Positions 27,234 to 35,740 of a stretch of DNA of 63,325 bases are shown piece after piece. A program made the translations under genes and the position numbers. Source of the DNA: Mesorhizobium caraganae (GTDB taxonomy: Bacteria > Pseudomonadota > Alphaproteobacteria > Rhizobiales > Rhizobiaceae); NCBI RefSeq assembly GCF_016836705.1, contig NZ_JAFCGY010000030.1:1-63325 (forward strand), given 5' to 3'. The first letter of the stretch is position 1, and every line of letters begins with the position of its first letter. A model generated the notes under the pieces. That model saw only the letters and a program-made list of their open reading frames with translations. It was not told where the DNA came from and made no database searches.

Positions 27234-27859
27234 TATCCTATTTTTCCAGGAACAGGGCTGGCGTCAGTATTGTCGTTATTCGCGGTTTAGGTGGCGGCCT
27301 ACTCAAGGCGTTGGGTCAATCGTCCATGATCGATGCTGCCATTCGAGAGCCGAAATCGCACGTTGTTTGCATAGCCATTTTCGGCAGCGGAAATGGACTT
27401 CGCTCAATACAGCCTGGCGCAGCCAGGATCCGGCGCGGCCCCGATTGGAAGGCATAAACATCTGATGCTTCGCCATCTGCGAAAGTGCCGAAAACACACT
27501 TTGCAGTTTGGGCAGTTTGGATCAGAATTTTTCTCTTCTCCGTTCAGTCGTCGGGACAAGCAGAAACCGTAACAATTTCCGACGATAGGGTTCTTCGGTG
27601 CTGGGTGGTTAAGTGGGCGACAAAGAGGGACCTTTTGCGTGGGCGCCATGCCGAATGCGCTATTCACTGAAGTCCGTGTGGCATTGAACGTTTCCTTTTC
27701 CGATCGGGGCGCGGCAATGCTGGAAAGGTAAGCAGTTGCAGCCGCCGCGGGCTGAGGGGGCGACGGAATTTTGCACACGCCATGCCGGCAGTTTTCGCGC
27801 GCTGGTCAGCCGACGAACAGATCGATGCCTTCTAACCGGGACCGGCTCTAAGCTCAAGG
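27234..27859. other. Upstream region of the carboxylase operon, no supported gene
   Basis: About 625 bases with only short, unconvincing frames on both strands. It should contain the promoter of the carboxylase operon. I could not identify a sigma-54 site, FNR box or terminator here. Confidence 0.4.
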
Positions 27860-28108
27860 CTATGATGCCAACAACAGCCTGACCCTGGTCAATTTCAGAT
27901 GTGCCAACCGCCGCGCCGGATAATGGAACATCTCCTGGGTGCTTTCAATAACAAACACCAGGGTCATCAAATCAAGCAGGAAGTCGTCGATCGCTTGGGC
28001 GATTGTTTGTGACTTATCGTCGAACTGATTCAGCAAAACGCGCGCCCTATCGATCGCATCCGCGCTGGCCGCATCGATTAACGCCTCGATCCTTTCGAAA
28101 CAATCCAA
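27860..28108 (-). CDS. Small hypothetical protein, TTG start
   Basis: An 82-residue protein I do not recognise. It starts at a TTG with a near-ideal ribosome site (AAGGAG, seven bases upstream), which is the main argument that it is real. The sequence is helical and acidic in the first two thirds (IEALIDAASADAIDRARVLL, then TIAQAIDDFLLDLMTLVFVI) and basic at the end. No membrane anchor or known motif is clear. It is divergent from the cold-shock gene downstream. Confidence 0.45.
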   Translation of the reverse strand: MDCFERIEALIDAASADAIDRARVLLNQFDDKSQTIAQAIDDFLLDLMTLVFVIESTQEMFHYPARRLAHLKLTRVRLLLAS

Positions 28109-28314
28109 TTTTGAACTCCTTCAAGCCTGGCCAGGGTTATGCACCAAGGTGGCGACATGAACCACCCGGCCGTTGACCCAGTGGCGCGAGCCACCATCAG
28201 CAGATCGAGCCGGGCCCTGCAATTTTTCGTTTTTGCTTTGCCTAAAGTCTCGGCTATGAATCGGACTGGCCTTATGGCCTGCCCACGTTGCAATTGTTAC
28301 AAAGGAATACCCAT

Positions 28315-28527
28315 ATGGCGACCGGAACAGTGAAGTGGTTCAACAGCACCAAGGGATTTGGATTTATCCAGCCCGACAATGGCGGTCAGGATGTTTTCGT
28401 CCACATTTCCGCTGTCGAGCGCGCGGGCCTCTCAACCCTCAATGAAGGTCAGAAGATCAACTATGAGATCGAACAGGACCGCCGCACTGGCAAGTCATCG
28501 GCTGGCAGCCTCAGCAAAGCTGGCTGA
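28315..28527 (+). CDS. cspA: CspA-family cold-shock protein
   Basis: Single-stranded nucleic-acid-binding cold-shock domain protein, 70 residues. RNP1 (KGFGFIQP) and RNP2 (VFVHISAV) are intact and the start MATGTVKWFNSTKGFGF is canonical, with AAAGGA upstream. The last residues (SSAGSLSKAG) differ from the usual family end (about SADNL plus a few residues), which may reflect a small frameshift but leaves the beta-barrel complete. Such proteins act as RNA chaperones. Confidence 0.9.
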   Translation: MATGTVKWFNSTKGFGFIQPDNGGQDVFVHISAVERAGLSTLNEGQKINYEIEQDRRTGKSSAGSLSKAG

Positions 28528-28780
28528 TTTTTCGGCTGCGTCCCGCAAGAGCCGCAAGCACCCGGCACGTCCCTGATAGGCTGACCCGCTCGACCAGAGT
28601 GGGCGAGAGCATGGCTTGACCGGAGAATCGGTCAGAAGATTTGCTGCAAACCGTCGCGAATTCCTGAAACCAGGCTGTCGGCAAAGACAAGGCGGGGTTG
28701 CTTCCCCCCGCCCTTTCATCTTCCGCACAGATCATGCCAATGGCTGCAGCCCGCTCCAGAACGAATGTCGATTACCGAAA

Positions 28781-29251
28781 TTAAGCCGCGACCTTCTTGC
28801 GGGTCCGCTTCGCCGGCGCCGGCGCCGGCGTTTCCGGCTCCTTCGGTTTGCGGCCGAGCCCCATCGTCTTGGCCAATGCCGAGCGCGCCGCGGCGTAGTT
28901 CGGGGCGACCATGGGATAATCCGCCGGCAGGCCCCATTTGGCGCGATATTCGTCCGGCGTCAGCCCATAGTGGGTCGACACATGGCGCTTTAGCGATTTG
29001 AATTTCTTCCCGTCCTCAAGGCAGAAGATGTAGTCCGGTGTCACCGACTTCTTGATCGGGACTGCAGGCTTAAGGAACGCCGGCTCTTCTGCGGAGACGC
29101 TTCCGGCCGTGCCTTTCAGCGCCGCATGCACTTGGCCGATCAGAGCAGGGAGGTCCCCCACCGGAACCGGATTGTTGGAGACATAGGCTGAGACGACATC
29201 GGCGGTGAGCTCGATGAGGGTGTCGATGTTTTTGTCGGCTTCTTCTGTCAT
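28781..29251 (-). CDS. mucR: MucR/Ros-family transcriptional regulator
   Basis: DNA-binding regulator of the rhizobial MucR/Ros family, which controls surface polysaccharide, motility and symbiosis genes. The 156-residue protein begins MTEEADKNIDTLIELTADVV, the usual N-terminal dimer region, and has the finger-like DNA-binding domain IFCLEDGKKFKSLKRHVSTH followed by YGLTPDEYRAKWGLP. The second Cys of the classical zinc finger is an Asp (CLED), as in some M. loti Ros homologues that fold with or without zinc. A Pro/Ala/Lys-rich tail ends the protein. The frame is open upstream to 29698, but homology starts at 29251. Confidence 0.87.
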   Translation of the reverse strand: MTEEADKNIDTLIELTADVVSAYVSNNPVPVGDLPALIGQVHAALKGTAGSVSAEEPAFLKPAVPIKKSVTPDYIFCLEDGKKFKSLKRHVSTHYGLTPDEYRAKWGLPADYPMVAPNYAAARSALAKTMGLGRKPKEPETPAPAPAKRTRKKVAA

Positions 29252-29847
29252 GAAATTCTCCGGGCGGCTTGAAACATAGTCGGCGAAGCGTCGCTTCATA
29301 GTGGGGGTTGCCGCTGAACGCAACAATTGTCTCGACAGGATCATTGCGATGCTCATCAAGCATTGAGGTCTATAGCGCCGCATCCCACCGGCATGCACGT
29401 TGATCCGCTTGGTGTTGGCTGTCCCGTAACTGGGTCGGAGTTTGCTTTGATTCCCGATCCCCTCCGTTTGAATTTTACAAAATGAAAAAGCCGAAGGTGT
29501 TTCGCGCCGCTGAAGGCTTCGTAAGTCATCGGATACACGGCTTCGACCTTCATGGTCTCCATGATGCTTTTCCGCCTTGGCCTTGGCATTGTCATGGTGA
29601 TCGTCGCCACGCCCCAAGGAACCCACCAGGCCGTCAGCGCGAACAAATTGCGATGGCGCCGGCCACGAGTTGGGATCCACGGTCAAAGCGATGGACACAG
29701 CCTGGTGGCGGCTTCCGCCATTCGACCGCAGGTCCGATCGAAGTCTGGCCGTCAGGCCCGGTCCTCTCCCGCCGTTGATCTAGCGCAGAGCGTTCACGAA
29801 CCGCATATCCCACAATGGCTTCCGTGCACAACGCTCGGAGATTATTG
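29252..29847. other. Divergent intergenic region, mucR to cytochrome c peroxidase
   Basis: About 600 bases with no supported gene. It holds the promoters of mucR (minus) and the peroxidase gene (plus). I searched for an FNR/FixK-type TTGAT-N4-ATCAA site before the peroxidase gene and found none. Confidence 0.4.
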
Positions 29848-30903
29848 ATGAAAATGCTATTCACTACGATGGCTATCGCCTTGCCGGCAGCCACCGCTTT
29901 TGCTGCGGAACCGATCGCCGCCGACCTCAGAGAAACGGCACTGGCCACTTTCAAGGCTTTGCCATCCACCACGCCGGCAGTCGCCAACAACCCGATCACA
30001 CCGGAAAAGATCGCCCTCGGCAAGGCACTGTTCTTCGATCCGCGCGTCTCGGCGTCAGGCGTTTTGTCGTGCAATTCGTGCCACAACTTGGCCACCGGGG
30101 GCGACGACAATCTTGAAACCTCGATCGGCCATGGTTGGCAGAAGGGACCGCGCAACGCGCCGACGGTGCTGAACGCGGTCTTCAACATCGCGCAGTTCTG
30201 GGATGGTCGCGCCGAAGACCTGAAGGCTCAGGCCAAAGGACCGATCCAAGCCGGTGCCGAAATGGCCAACACACCGGGTCAGGTCATCGCGACGCTCAAG
30301 TCGATGCCGCAATATGTCGATTGGTTCAATGCAGCTTTCCCCGGTGAGGCCGATCGCGTCACCTTCGACAACTTAGCCAAGGCAGTTGAAGCCTTTGAGG
30401 CGACACTGGTCACGCCGGCGCCCTTCGATGCTTTCCTCAAGGGCGATGACGCCGCCATGACTTCCGAACAGCAACGGGGCCTGGCGCTTTTCATGGAGAA
30501 AGGGTGCTCGTCCTGCCATGCCGGTCTCAACGTTGGTGGGCAGGCCTATTACGCATTCGGCATTGTTGAAAAGCCCAGCGCCGAGGTACGGCCGGAAAAC
30601 GACAAGGGCCGCTTTGCCGTCACCAATTCAGCCGACGATTCCTTTGTTTTCCGCGTGGCGCCGCTGCGCAACGTGGCGCTCACCGCGCCATACTTTCATT
30701 CGGGCAAGGTTTGGGATCTGAAACAGGCCGTGGCCATTATGGGGACTACCCAGCTCGGCGTAGAATTGAAGGCAGAAGAAGTCGACCAGCTCGTTGCCTT
30801 TCTTAACTCGCTGACCGGAAAGGTACCGGAGGTCGTCCTGCCCATCTTACCCGCCGAAACGGCGACAACGCCTCGACCTGCGTCGCAGATCTTAGGGAAA
30901 TAA
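29848..30903 (+). CDS. ccpA: Di-haem cytochrome c peroxidase
   Basis: Periplasmic di-haem peroxidase of the CcpA/MauG superfamily, reducing H2O2 with electrons from c-type cytochromes. The 351-residue precursor has a signal peptide (FTTMAIALPAATAFA) and two haem-binding motifs, CNSCH at residues 75-79 and CSSCH at 220-224. The loop LRNVALTAPYFHSGKVWDL near the end and KIALGKALFFDPRVSASG before the first haem are classical. The ATG at 29848 has GGAG about eight bases upstream; an earlier in-frame start would disrupt the signal peptide. Confidence 0.88.
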   Translation: MKMLFTTMAIALPAATAFAAEPIAADLRETALATFKALPSTTPAVANNPITPEKIALGKALFFDPRVSASGVLSCNSCHNLATGGDDNLETSIGHGWQKGPRNAPTVLNAVFNIAQFWDGRAEDLKAQAKGPIQAGAEMANTPGQVIATLKSMPQYVDWFNAAFPGEADRVTFDNLAKAVEAFEATLVTPAPFDAFLKGDDAAMTSEQQRGLALFMEKGCSSCHAGLNVGGQAYYAFGIVEKPSAEVRPENDKGRFAVTNSADDSFVFRVAPLRNVALTAPYFHSGKVWDLKQAVAIMGTTQLGVELKAEEVDQLVAFLNSLTGKVPEVVLPILPAETATTPRPASQILGK

Positions 30904-31351
30904 ATGGCCGGAGCTGGCTACGGAAAGTTGCAATCAAGAATGATTGCGACTTTCACTGGGACGAGACGATCGCGACCTCCTTGTGAAGGCAATGCCTGGC
31001 ATGATCCCAAAGTGCAGACAATGCCTCCGCAGCCAGCTCGTTGTGATTCCATCATCCTAGGCATCTGGCGAGAGTCAGGCCAAATAGGTTCGAAAAGTTG
31101 CAGGATTGGCGCAGATACGACAATGAGGAGCGCCCATATGGGGCGATAGGGCACAAGGCCCCGATCGCCGGTCTCAGTCTGTGCCAAAGTCAACGGCGTT
31201 TCACCGCCCAGTTCCGCTAATTCCCTGCACAGCCACCTGTTCGCTTTGCCAGAAGCTCTCTTGACTAATTGGCGGCGATGTACAGGCTTTCCCGAGAGCT
31301 TGGTCTCACACTGTGCAAAGGCCTGCTACGACTGAGGGAGGGGAGGGACGC
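30904..31351. other. About 450 bases without a supported gene
   Basis: No convincing coding sequence on either strand between the peroxidase gene and the small membrane protein gene. No tRNA-like or clear terminator structure was noticed. Confidence 0.4.
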
Positions 31352-31708
31352 TTGGACGAGCACGATCCGAAGGAAGAGCTGATCGAGACGATTTTCCGCA
31401 ACGGCACAATCACCGTCGTGGGCATCCTGCTTGCCTTTTCGCTCGGCTTCGTCACGCATTGGGCGGCGAACCCCGTGCCATGGCGGTTCTACGACCTGTT
31501 CGCCGTTGTGCCGATCCTGGTCGGCATCGCGTTGCAGATGCGGGCGCTGTCCCTGCTGCTCGACATGAGTTCGCTGCGCCGACCCATCTACGAACGCGCC
31601 AACCGCATCTTCATGGCCGGCCTCATCCTGACCGCGTGCGGCGTCGGGCTGGCCATCCTGCTCGATGTCTTCGAGATGTCGGCGACGGGCACGCTGCCCG
31701 GCGCCTAA
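31352..31708 (+). CDS. Small inner-membrane protein, three predicted helices
   Basis: A 118-residue protein I cannot assign to a family. It has three hydrophobic segments suited to membrane helices: TITVVGILLAFSLGFVTHWA, YDLFAVVPILVGIALQMRAL and RIFMAGLILTACGVGLAILL, with charged loops between. The TTG at 31352 is chosen because it follows a strong ribosome site (GGAGGGGAGGGA) and the earlier part of the open frame has low coding character. Similar small membrane proteins of unknown function are common in rhizobia. Confidence 0.6.
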   Translation: MDEHDPKEELIETIFRNGTITVVGILLAFSLGFVTHWAANPVPWRFYDLFAVVPILVGIALQMRALSLLLDMSSLRRPIYERANRIFMAGLILTACGVGLAILLDVFEMSATGTLPGA

Positions 31709-31814
31709 CGGCCTGTCACTGAGCTTTGGCGCTGCCGCTCATCGCTGTCAGTCGATTATTGCATTCGCCGCAGGTCCGCCATCTTGGCAGTGTTGCACCA
31801 TTTGGCGCCGATTC

Positions 31815-32040
31815 TTAACCGCTGGCCTTGGTTTCGCCGGCCGCAGGCACCACGTGATCGTGGGCGCGCAGCGACACATCGCAATAGACCGGCAGTGGCG
31901 AGGCGAGGCCTAAGGGGCAAACGCCCCCAGCCGGGGCGCCGGTGATTTCCACCATCTGCTCTGCGTCCATCATGCGTGGCTTGCCGCCGAACGCATCACG
32001 CGATTTGCGGTTGTCGATGCGCGCGTCAAGCCGCCGACGG
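31815..32040 (-). pseudogene. C-terminal fragment of a YbaK/ProX-type deacylase
   Basis: Without a start codon, a minus-strand frame reads DAFGGKPRMMDAEQMVEITG, then APAGGVCPLGLASPLPVYCD and ends after about 70 residues. This matches the end of the YbaK/EbsC fold that deacylates mischarged prolyl-tRNA (the GxxPGGxxPxG region). The N-terminal half is absent. Identification is by motif memory and is moderate. Confidence 0.45.
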
Positions 32041-33245
32041 CGATGCCGATGCGACTAGACTTAGTTTAGCGGATGTTAAATTTAGAGCGTTTCGGCTTGC
32101 CGGAAATTAGGGTCTCGGTGGCATAGCGCCGCATGGTTTTGGGGTGTTGGCACGAAGACCGATGCGCGGGCGTGGATGGATCAAAGCGTTGCGTCAGGAC
32201 GAGGTGCGGCAGGTGCGTGCGCGCATAGCCGAACTGGAGCGCGACCTCACGGTGACCACACCCATGGGACGCCATCGGCGTTTCGAAGCCGGCCATGAAC
32301 TTCGCAATGCGAAGTTCCGCCTGGAGCGTCTCGAGGAATGCATCGCCGAAATACCGGAGAAATGTAGGCGTTAGCGAAAGCTTCGCCGCTCTCAATCCTT
32401 GCCGCGCTGTCGGCTGGTCGGCGGGGGAACATATGACGCGGGTCACCCTCGGGAAGAGCCGGTTGCGGGAAATCCGCCCGCGCGGATCTGTGAGGGCGAA
32501 AGCCGAATGCCTGAGCTACTCGACCACGGCCCGACGAAATGTCCACAAACGGCTGACCATTTGTTTAGCGTCGCAGAGCTGTTGTAAAAGTGGTTCGCGT
32601 CAAGCACCACCCTCAGCGGATTGCCGCCGAAAATTGCGGCATTAGGCTAACCAAGCGGATGGGAACCATTGTCCGGTCGCGGCCGACAAGCGCCTGGCGA
32701 GGAAAGTTTCGTGCCTTCTGGGCGGCACCCCCAGACTAGGGAGGAAATGCAAGAAGCTCAAGACTGTGCGGGCAGATGTTTCCGGGCAGACTGCTCGCCA
32801 TCAATTCCCACGCGCAACAACGAGCGTTTGCCGCCGCAGGTAGCTGCGTATCGCTCCAGCCTGTTATTGATCCCGCGCCGTTCGGCAGTCCCAGTAAAAG
32901 TCCGTCGCCCTCCCTCGGACCACAAGCACAACCCTGTCGGCTATGTGAGAATTTAGGCAATCGAAGGCTCGGGTGAAATCAGCGAACGGTGGCACGCAGT
33001 TACGGACAAATCACGGCGTATCGATTGCGATTCCGACTCCATCAACTTATTCGCACATTGCCGGACAGTATCAGCCGCTTCATTGCCGGGGCGATGACGT
33101 GACGATCGAGTCCAAAGGCTGCAGCAGATGCAAAAAACAGCCCCGGCTATGTCCGAACCGGGGCCTCAAGTCTTGCCAAGTGCCAGGCGTCCGATGCGTG
33201 GTTTCTGACCAGGCAAGCGCGCGTCAGGCGGCCATCAGGCCGAGC
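32041..33245. other. About 1.2 kb without a supported gene
   Basis: Only short frames. One at 32162-32374 (plus) encodes a charged, possibly coiled-coil peptide (VRQVRARIAELERDL) and could be a fragment of a small protein, but it has no good start. The plus-strand frame running into 33638 is the complement of nopT and is not believed. Confidence 0.4.
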
Positions 33246-34058
33246 TTAGTCTATCTTTTGTGTGGTGACTGTCGACAAATGCAGCCCGTTGGGGTTCCTG
33301 TACCGATTGGCGAGACTTTGGAACAAGCTACCCGTCTGATCCGATTGAACAGTAAATTCGCCATAGTTGGGATCGAAGAGCGTGGTCCTTCCATCCGACA
33401 CCGACGTCGCAATTGTGTGTCTGTCACCTTCGGCAAAGCCCAAGCTGAGCAAATTCTTCGACCCGTCTTTCGTGATTTTCTTCAGCATGGACGAGAAGCT
33501 ACGAGGCTCATCGAAGGCATAAACGTTCTGTTTTGCAGATGGCTTCAAGTCCGCTTCGCGCAATACGGTGGTTCTGGCCTGATGGTTGGCGTCGGAAGGC
33601 TCTGCTCCCTCGTTTCGCGACGATCTCCTGACGTCTAAATACCGCTGCTGCCAATCACCTGCTGCATCGTGGCCTTGCGATCCCGGTGTAAGCGCATTCA
33701 TTCGCGATCTCGGGCTGTTGGGGAGATTCCTGAACCACTCCGCAGTCAGCCCAACGCAGATGCCGTCCACATTCGCGTGAGGCAATTCGGCCGTCCTGTA
33801 TTCGAACACGGAGGTGCTCGGCCTCGCTGGAGAAGATGTACTTGGCCCCGCTGGAGAGGACGGATTGGGGCTGCCTGGATCCCAGGTATGTGGCGTGCTG
33901 GCGCAGCACCCCATTTTGTCGGGCAACTCCCCAGATGGCAGGTCCCTGCGCCGTGCGAGGTCCGCAAGCGTTCGTGTAAAGCTGTCGTTGTCGACAGGCC
34001 GACTGGGCTCGCCAGGCAAGCTAGAGTTGGCGGATAAGTCACTGATCCGATTATACAT
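33246..34058 (-). CDS. nopT: NopT, YopT/AvrPphB-type cysteine protease effector
   Basis: Type III-secreted cysteine protease of family C58, acting in host cells after self-cleavage and lipid modification. The 270-residue protein has the catalytic triad Cys101 (DGICVGLTAEWF), His214 (RHTIATSV) and Asp229 (LFDPNYGEF). The self-cleavage site DKM-GCCAS places the cut between Met49 and Gly50, the same site I recall for NopT of Sinorhizobium NGR234. It would expose Gly50 for myristoylation and Cys51/52 for palmitoylation, directing the protein to host membranes. A tts-box-like motif lies about 70 bases upstream. The gene is intact, unlike the second copy at 60332. Confidence 0.93.
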   Translation of the reverse strand: MYNRISDLSANSSLPGEPSRPVDNDSFTRTLADLARRRDLPSGELPDKMGCCASTPHTWDPGSPNPSSPAGPSTSSPARPSTSVFEYRTAELPHANVDGICVGLTAEWFRNLPNSPRSRMNALTPGSQGHDAAGDWQQRYLDVRRSSRNEGAEPSDANHQARTTVLREADLKPSAKQNVYAFDEPRSFSSMLKKITKDGSKNLLSLGFAEGDRHTIATSVSDGRTTLFDPNYGEFTVQSDQTGSLFQSLANRYRNPNGLHLSTVTTQKID

Positions 34059-34130
34059 GGCGACTCGTGTTTCCTTTCAGCTTAGGGTTTTTCGCAGTGG
34101 GTTCGGACCGCTTGGCCCCGCTCTCTATGA

Positions 34131-34148
34131 TGCTCAGTCAAGCTGACG
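34131..34148 (-). promoter_or_regulatory. Putative tts box upstream of nopT
   Basis: On the minus strand the sequence CGTCAGCTTGACTGAGCA matches the first half of the TtsI box (CGTCAGCTT) exactly and the second half partly. It lies 72 bases before the nopT start, a usual distance. This predicts flavonoid/NodD/TtsI-dependent expression with the type III system. Confidence 0.55.
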
Positions 34149-34492
34149 GGGCCCTGACGGCGTGCCTGCAAACAGGGGGGCGTGTCCGGGGGCGAGGCAA
34201 GGGCTTTGTCTCGCCCGAGATTATGATCAGTCAACGTCCCGCCGCACCGCGCCGTGCCAGAGCAAAGGGAGGGAGACCCCATCCTCGGTCGTGGCAGCTC
34301 AGCGGTCTGCACGTTGGTCGAGCGCCCTACGCGCCTCGATGTTTCATGCAATCGCGGCAGTTGACGTCGCCATTCGTGTTCTCTATTTGTTCGCCGCATC
34401 ATGAAACAGGCATCGCTCCTCATACGCTGATCGCGCACCGACGCTGCACCCCGCAGCGGCCGATCATTTTTGCGTATGCGTAGGAGCTTCCC

Positions 34493-35102
34493 ATGACCGC
34501 CCATCCCGAAATCCAGACCGACCAACGCGTCAGTCCGCGCAGGTGCCGCGCGTCTTCATTTTCATCCACGCGGAACCGTTCGTTGCGTCGGCGGGCCTCT
34601 GTTCAGGAACCGAGCGGCGCGAGACCTCGGATGCCTGCTCGACCTCGACCTGGCGGTGGTAGAATGGTCATGCCTCCCGCTCGTCCTGGAGCGACGGGGC
34701 GACAGCCACGTTCCGGATTTCCTTGTCGTCCGGGAGGAAGGGACTTCGATCGTCGATGCAGCGTCGGGAAGCAGTCCTCTGGAGCCATGGATCGAGAATG
34801 CTGCCGCTGAGGCGGGATATCGATATGACGTCCAATCGACGATCATTCCAGGGCACAGGCTGGCCAATGCCATGGACCTGCTTCGGTACGCCCGCTGGCA
34901 CTGTCCGCTGGGCGACCGGGTCCGCCTGCTGGCTGCATTGGACGAGCACGGCTCTCTTACCGTCGCCGAATGCCTGGCCGCCTTCCATGAGACGGTCCCG
35001 ATAGCGGGGCTTTCGTCGCTGGTCCTGCGACGTTTCGTCGAGATCGATCTCGACGAAGCGCGGATCGGACCCGAGACAGCCGTCCGCCGCATTCGCGGCT
35101 GA
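34493..35102 (+). pseudogene. TnsA-nuclease-like protein, frameshifted
   Basis: The ATG at 34493 has a good ribosome site (AGGAG) and reads MTAHPEIQTDQRVSPRR, but the homologous sequence then continues in other frames: VPRVFIFIHAEPFVAS, then GGPLFRNRAARDLGCLLDLD and, from 34656, a frame to 35102 with VEWSCLPLVLERRGDSHVPD. This resembles the TnsA/PD-(D/E)xK endonuclease layout, where ARDLGCLLDLD and HVPDFLVV hold the first two catalytic positions; here the Glu and the later Lys appear substituted. At least one and probably two frameshifts break it. It is the first gene of a module with the AAA+/M41 protease. Function unknown. Confidence 0.45.
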
Positions 35103-35170
35103 CCGCGGCTTCCGAACATCATCGCTGCAGCGCCCTCCGAGCGCCGGAACCATCAGAGTCAGGACATTCA

Positions 35171-35740
35171 ATGAAACGCCTGTCAAAAGCGCTGAGCATT
35201 AAACTCGCCTCGAACGCAACGCGGTTCGCCGCTTATTGCTCGGTAAGGCGTGCACTTCGGCATCAACGGGACTTCCTGTCGGGACGACCGGCCGTGATCG
35301 TCCTGATCGCACCGAGCGAAGAGGATGTGGAAATTTACGAGGGCGCGTCCAAATTCCCGGCGCAGAGCGAATCGCTCATCACCGGAAGCGCATACGATCG
35401 CGACCGGACGCTCGTCATGACGGTCAAACCGGAGGGCCGGAGAAAATCCGAGCGGTTCGACCTCCTCGGGGTTACGGGTTGCAACGACCGTATCATCGTC
35501 GTCACGCATTCCCGCGACCTTCTCGCGGAAAACGTCAACGCGGTGGCTGATTCCGTGCTGGTGCTTCCAGCCGTCCAGCCCCGATATCTCAAGGCGGCCG
35601 CCCGTTTCTGTCGCGGTCAGATTCTGTCGGACGAGGATGCCTCATTCCTGGCGACGGTCCCGCTGCACGTTCTCGCGGCAACCTGGCGGAAGGGCAGGGC
35701 GCGCTGGACAAGGTCCTGCAGGCGGCTCGGGCTGCCATGA
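35171..35740 (+). CDS. N-terminal part of the split AAA+/M41 protease, or its small partner
   Basis: A 189-residue protein without a recognised family on its own. It starts after an AGGA site. Its C-terminus (LSDEDASFLATVPLHVLAAT) resembles the region that precedes the ATPase domain in single-chain versions of the downstream protein. In the downstream frame, coding-like sequence (GQGALDKVLQAARAAMTAP) continues upstream of that gene's ATG, so the two were probably one polypeptide and a frameshift at about 35680-35730 divided it. The alternative is a genuine two-gene unit with four-base overlap. Confidence 0.55.
   Translation: MKRLSKALSIKLASNATRFAAYCSVRRALRHQRDFLSGRPAVIVLIAPSEEDVEIYEGASKFPAQSESLITGSAYDRDRTLVMTVKPEGRRKSERFDLLGVTGCNDRIIVVTHSRDLLAENVNAVADSVLVLPAVQPRYLKAAARFCRGQILSDEDASFLATVPLHVLAATWRKGRARWTRSCRRLGLP

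Noticed and set aside
29700..29847. FNR/FixK box before the cytochrome c peroxidase gene
   Set aside because: Only half-sites such as TTGAT are present; no TTGAT-N4-ATCAA palindrome.
32162..32374. Short charged plus-strand frame
   Set aside because: Coiled-coil-like composition only; no good start site and no homologue that I recognise.
32973..33638. 221-codon plus-strand frame over nopT
   Set aside because: Antisense to nopT, whose triad, cleavage site and tts box are on the minus strand.
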